This document shows positions 46,801 to 48,647 of a DNA stretch of 48,647 bases, one piece after another. Below the pieces are notes generated by a model. That model had not been told where the DNA came from. It ran no database searches and saw nothing but the letters and a program-made list of their open reading frames with translations. The stretch is from NCBI GenBank assembly GCA_947630365.1, contig CANRHI010000002.1, positions 1-48,647 of the forward strand, written 5' to 3'. How positions within the stretch are numbered: the stretch's first letter is position 1; each line of letters opens with the position of its first letter. This DNA is from an uncultured Clostridia bacterium. Its GTDB lineage: Bacteria; Bacillota; Clostridia; Christensenellales; Borkfalkiaceae. The position numbers and the translations under genes were made by a program.

Positions 46801-46942
46801 TCTCCCCAACGCCGCGGGGAACGAGGATTTCCGCTTCTTCATGTACGGCAAGAACAGCGCGAATAACTACGACGCGCAGCTTGCGGACGCCGCGGCGGGA
46901 AAGAAGTACGAGGGCGTCTCCTCCGTTCCGCTGTTCGCGTAA
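43817..46942 (+). CDS. Secreted Ig-like/beta-helix protein coupled to an ABC transporter
   Basis: This encodes 1041 residues, starting at GTG 43817 with GGAGGAGG at 43803-43810; the start overlaps the permease stop. An N-terminal hydrophobic segment (residues 4-24) is a signal peptide or anchor without a lipobox. Residues about 28-140 and 420-530 look like Big_2-type Ig domains, with further beta-rich modules between. From about 544 the motif DLFTAVNAGKAVVLGADILL opens a beta-helix (pectin-lyase-like) domain that runs to near residue 1000. There is no C-terminal anchor. Translational coupling to the transporter suggests it works with that transporter at the outer membrane face. No catalytic residues were identified. 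Confidence 0.88.
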   Translation: MRKNIIALMLALPLLFVFVVFSSGNVASLGVTVSANGIVILEKPENDTLTLDLASYENDYKLTAEVSPSNASDKSYSFRVEAVEGAEPADLFIDGEGHIVARSTGSARIVAVSTDGGYTDSITAVVSSSKPLDFDVTLTSASEGGAGAPVSLTKTETGYSATLPTGRYSYGVSIHPSGFSGAKVECAEGFAAVDEASGSLLLPFSGSTRLKVSVAGGYKGTIEKYIDLDVQPVATGAGFTVNGGAGETIALENSHGGEKATFYVEAPETPAVAESPDFTAEVHALEGAARAQNNRYQIDLTFKSSHGDKVNVTVQVGENVLTVEVSFLDFAFLVRSDLSAESEQTILLNTPVTFYAYPVQGMKAEGVSYKWETDAGDKVVLTPNADGSACTVEAKEGAEFKLTVTAMRGGVNLDAEPKEVTVHAVRRVTSVTIVNRTSMGMGRAVLAGSRMEGGEEVVSPTRLRIVAYNVSEPIQDLSDLIVSVSDEKLARLEEREGAYYLTPLSKGEVTVNVSWQGNESLSASVKAAATFYVAPDAVEVTNSPDLFTAVNAGKAVVLGADILLGTDEGGSPLSVDARRSILEANQMRSTYNIFFYTSQGRESEAKVKYVLEFKNDLYGNGHTLNAEYFTNELDGSSGHPREGFFRGPLCFVSLGQVTSVAGQDNIAFLVRTKGVTLYNATLLGCSDSSLIGDKGEYDLTKLNYVGTTLEVNADANILNCRIRNGRNVVRAYGGNRNGDKYFIEKLQDNLGCDDERIHVRIEGCILQQAREFILKLGANRALQASTAAGGAEPDLLGADGKKLAFQTNNYLDDDYFYERYVLTDVTLKDSVLETSGLFTVGIESNFSGAWLNKDTPKNSANFQGWAGTGGTSFASVLRLEGDVRLYDWKRLDLVDSSTLIYSDVIGGSVDKRFELDIAKMLNYVCDKEPKYGDIIEERDGQQYVHGGIAFYGGGKNYSQLDVRGLSGAKSDLSEYKVNISILQGSDEDGSSIVGLLPNAAGNEDFRFFMYGKNSANNYDAQLADAAAGKKYEGVSSVPLFA

Positions 46943-46956
46943 AAGACGAAATGCCT

Positions 46957-46995
46957 GCCCCCTGTGCGAAAAAAATTTCGTGCGGGGGGCTTTCC
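46957..46995 (+). terminator. Terminator of the ABC/surface-protein operon
   Basis: A stem of about 15 bp, GCCCCCTGTGCGAAA paired with TTTCGTGCGGGGGGC (three G-U pairs), followed by TTTCC. It is 14 bp after the stop codon. Confidence 0.8.
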
Positions 46996-46998
46996 TAC

Positions 46999-47027
46999 TT
47001 GATAAAACGCGCGCAGTATGTTAAAAT
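46999..47027 (+). promoter_or_regulatory. Sigma-A promoter of the tsaE operon
   Basis: TTGATA, 17 bp, TAAAAT, 17 bp before the tsaE start codon. Confidence 0.85.
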
Positions 47028-47044
47028 AATGAAAAAGGCGGAGT

Positions 47045-47443
47045 ATGGCGGTTTTTCTTTCACACAGCGAGGAGGAGACCCTCGCATGGGCAAAAAAGTA
47101 CGGCGAAGGGCTTATCTTCGGCGACGTCGTCCTCTTGGAGGGCGAAATGGGCGCGGGAAAGACGGTGATCGCCAAGGGCATCGCCGCGGGCATGGGCATC
47201 CTTTCCGAGGTCACGAGCCCCACCTACGCCTATATCAACAGCTATGAGGACCGCCTCTTTCACTTCGATTGCTACCGCGTGCCGAGCGAAGCCTATGCGG
47301 AGGCGCTCGGGTTTTCGGAGTACTTCGGGCAGGGCGTCTGCCTCGTCGAATGGAGCGAAAAAATCAGCGGGCTGCTTCCGCCGCATTGCAAGCGGGTGAC
47401 CGTGGCAAAGCGCGGGGAGACGCTTCGGGAGATACAGTTTTGA
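47045..47443 (+). CDS. tsaE: tRNA t6A biosynthesis ATPase TsaE
   Basis: Cytosolic P-loop protein of 132 residues needed, with TsaB and TsaD, to make N6-threonylcarbamoyladenosine at position 37 of ANN-decoding tRNAs. The Walker A motif GEMGAGKT is near residue 33, followed by the family stretches TSPTYAYINSY, LFHFDCYR and VCLVEWSE. Length is typical. It heads an operon whose genes all overlap, beginning with tsaB at its stop codon. Confidence 0.97.
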   Translation: MAVFLSHSEEETLAWAKKYGEGLIFGDVVLLEGEMGAGKTVIAKGIAAGMGILSEVTSPTYAYINSYEDRLFHFDCYRVPSEAYAEALGFSEYFGQGVCLVEWSEKISGLLPPHCKRVTVAKRGETLREIQF

Positions 47444-48042
47444 GCTTTCTTGCATTGGATACGAGCGGGAAGGAGCTGCTCGTTGCGGCGAAGGGGGAGA
47501 GGCTCTCCCTCGTGCGGGAGGAGTGCGCCCTCAAGCATTCCGTCACGCTGTTTCCCGCCATCGACCGCGCCTTAAGCGAGGCGGGGCTTTCGCTTCCCTC
47601 CCTCGGCTATCTCGCCTGCGCAGTGGGGCCGGGGTCGTTCACGGGCATCCGCATCGGCATCTCCGCCGTAAAGGGCATGTGCCTTGCCGCGGGGCTTCCC
47701 GCCCTTGCCGTCACCTCCTTCGAGGCGCTCGCATACGCTGAAGAGGGCGGAAAGAAGCTCGCCCTCGTGGACGCGGGGCATGGCTTCTACTACGGCTGCC
47801 CGTTCGAGGAAACTACGCCCTCGGCGGAGCCCAAGTACATGCCGGAGGAAGAGGCGCTTGTCCTCATTTCGGCGGGATATGTCCCCATCGCCGCGGAGGA
47901 GCTTCCCATCGGGGCGAAGAAGGTAGATGCGCTCAAAGGGCTCGCACGGGCGGCGGAGGAGAGGGCGAAATTTGCCGCTCCCGCCTCCGAGCTCTCCGCG
48001 CTGTACCTTCGCAAGAGCGCCGCCGAGGAGGGGAGAAAATGA
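47440..48042 (+). CDS. tsaB: tRNA t6A biosynthesis protein TsaB
   Basis: A protein of 200 residues of the ASKHA fold, the inactive paralogue that partners TsaD in the t6A complex. The TTG at 47440 overlaps the tsaE stop (TTGA) and follows GGGAGA, giving the normal N-terminus SFLALDTSGKELLVAA. A longer in-frame reading would run far into tsaE and is unlikely. The hallmark GPGSFTGIRIGISAVKGMC is near residue 63. It overlaps rimI by four bases (ATGA). tsaD is not in the window and may lie downstream. Confidence 0.95.
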   Translation: MSFLALDTSGKELLVAAKGERLSLVREECALKHSVTLFPAIDRALSEAGLSLPSLGYLACAVGPGSFTGIRIGISAVKGMCLAAGLPALAVTSFEALAYAEEGGKKLALVDAGHGFYYGCPFEETTPSAEPKYMPEEEALVLISAGYVPIAAEELPIGAKKVDALKGLARAAEERAKFAAPASELSALYLRKSAAEEGRK

Positions 48043-48473
48043 CCGTTCGCGAGTGGACTATCAAGGATCTCGACGGCATCGCCGCCATCGAAGCGGAGTG
48101 CTTCTCCGACCCGTGGAGCCGCCGCATGCTCGCGGATAGCTTTCTCTCCGAGAATTTCTTCGGGCTCGTCTTGGAAGAGGAGGGGACGCTCGTGGGCTAC
48201 GGCGGCATCGGCTTTGCCTGCGACGAGGCGGAGCTCGAGCTCATCGCCGTGAGCGAAATGTACCGCCGCTGCGGGAGGGGGCAGGCGCTCCTTAGCGCCC
48301 TCCTTGCCGAGGCGAAGAGGAGGGATATTCGGCGCATGTTCCTCGAAGTGCGCGTCTCCAACGCGCCCGCGCAGATGCTCTACCTCAAAAACGGCTTTCG
48401 GGGGCTGTATGCCCGCTCGCGCTACTATGCGGACGGGGAGGACGCGATCGTCATGAAAAAGGAGCTCGATTGA
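48039..48473 (+). CDS. rimI: Ribosomal protein S18 alanine N-acetyltransferase
   Basis: GNAT-family enzyme of 144 residues that acetylates the N-terminus of ribosomal protein S18 using acetyl-CoA. Typical features are IAAIEAECFSDPW near the start, and an acetyl-CoA loop of the Q/RxxGxG/A type (RRCGRGQALLSALL). The LEVRVSNAPAQMLYLKNGF block is shared with RimI. Placement after tsaE and tsaB is the standard bacterial arrangement. Its stop overlaps the next start (TTGA). Confidence 0.95.
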   Translation: MTVREWTIKDLDGIAAIEAECFSDPWSRRMLADSFLSENFFGLVLEEEGTLVGYGGIGFACDEAELELIAVSEMYRRCGRGQALLSALLAEAKRRDIRRMFLEVRVSNAPAQMLYLKNGFRGLYARSRYYADGEDAIVMKKELD

Positions 48474-48647
48474 GCCTTTGCTATTTGCAGGAGGGCACGG
48501 GGCGCGACCTCGTGTTTCTCCACGGGTACCTCTCCTCCAAGGAGAGCTTTGCACGCCTCATTCCCTACTTTTCCCGCCTGTTCCGCGTGACCGCGCTCGA
48601 CTTCCCGGGGATGGGAGGGGCAGATCCGCTCCCCGCCGCGTGGTCGG
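48470..48647 (+). CDS. Alpha/beta hydrolase, N-terminal part (cut by window end)
   Basis: An open frame from TTG 48470, overlapping the rimI stop, and running off the window after 59 codons. The translation contains DLVFLHGYLSSKESFARLIP and ALDFPGMGGADPL. This is the oxyanion-loop HG motif and the strand-4 DxPGxG pattern of alpha/beta hydrolases. The catalytic Ser, Asp and His would lie beyond the window, so substrate and activity are unknown. Tight coupling suggests it belongs to the tsaE operon. Confidence 0.8.
   Translation, partial: MSLCYLQEGTGRDLVFLHGYLSSKESFARLIPYFSRLFRVTALDFPGMGGADPLPAAWS

Noticed and set aside
47269..47439. Longer reading of tsaB starting inside tsaE
   Set aside because: The extra residues match nothing in TsaB, whereas the TTG at 47440 gives the standard N-terminus and a suitable ribosome site.

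Overview
The window looks like a chromosomal contig of an uncultured, GC-rich Gram-positive member of the Clostridia, of the gut Christensenellales/Borkfalkiaceae type. This placement is inferred. It rests on the Firmicutes-style gene order pyrH-frr-cdsA-dxr-rseP, sigma-A promoters with 17-bp spacers, TPP and FMN riboswitches driving ECF vitamin transporters, TTG starts, and several families of GC-rich palindromic intergenic repeats. No tRNA, rRNA, CRISPR array, transposase or phage gene was seen.

Layout. (1) 1-20208: a giant surface protein gene (6253 codons) and a smaller membrane protein with a conserved clostridial domain of unknown function, closed by a strong terminator. (2) 20257-23467: repeats, then a leftward gene for a leucine-rich-repeat lipoprotein with a long structured leader. 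(3) 24022-28968: the housekeeping operon pyrH, frr, cdsA, dxr, rseP, covering UMP phosphorylation, ribosome recycling, CDP-diacylglycerol, isoprenoid precursors and site-2 protease. (4) 29000-31330: a CPA2-type cation/proton antiporter and a MgtC/SapB-family protein. (5) 31347-33693: divergent thiT (TPP riboswitch) and ribU (FMN riboswitch). (6) 33694-40749: a repeat-packed spacer, then a 2024-residue lipoprotein of InlB-like, MBG-like and Ig-like repeats tipped by a beta-helix. (7) 41024-46990: a translationally coupled operon of ABC ATPase, ABC permease and a secreted Ig-like/beta-helix protein. (8) 46999-end: tsaE, tsaB, rimI and the start of an alpha/beta hydrolase, all overlapping; the first two act in tRNA t6A synthesis.

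How it works together. The window mixes core metabolism with four large surface proteins. Three of them (giant protein, MBG-like lipoprotein, ABC-linked protein) share a pectin-lyase-like start motif (LxxAL...GxTVxLxxD). The most unusual items are: the giant protein, whose helical stalk is built from a ten-module cassette repeated three times; its neighbour, which also has a predicted cytosolic acidic/proline-rich segment; the ABC/beta-helix operon; and an intergenic palindromic repeat that has become in-frame coding sequence inside RseP. Intergenic DNA is dominated by three repeat families (called A, B and C here).
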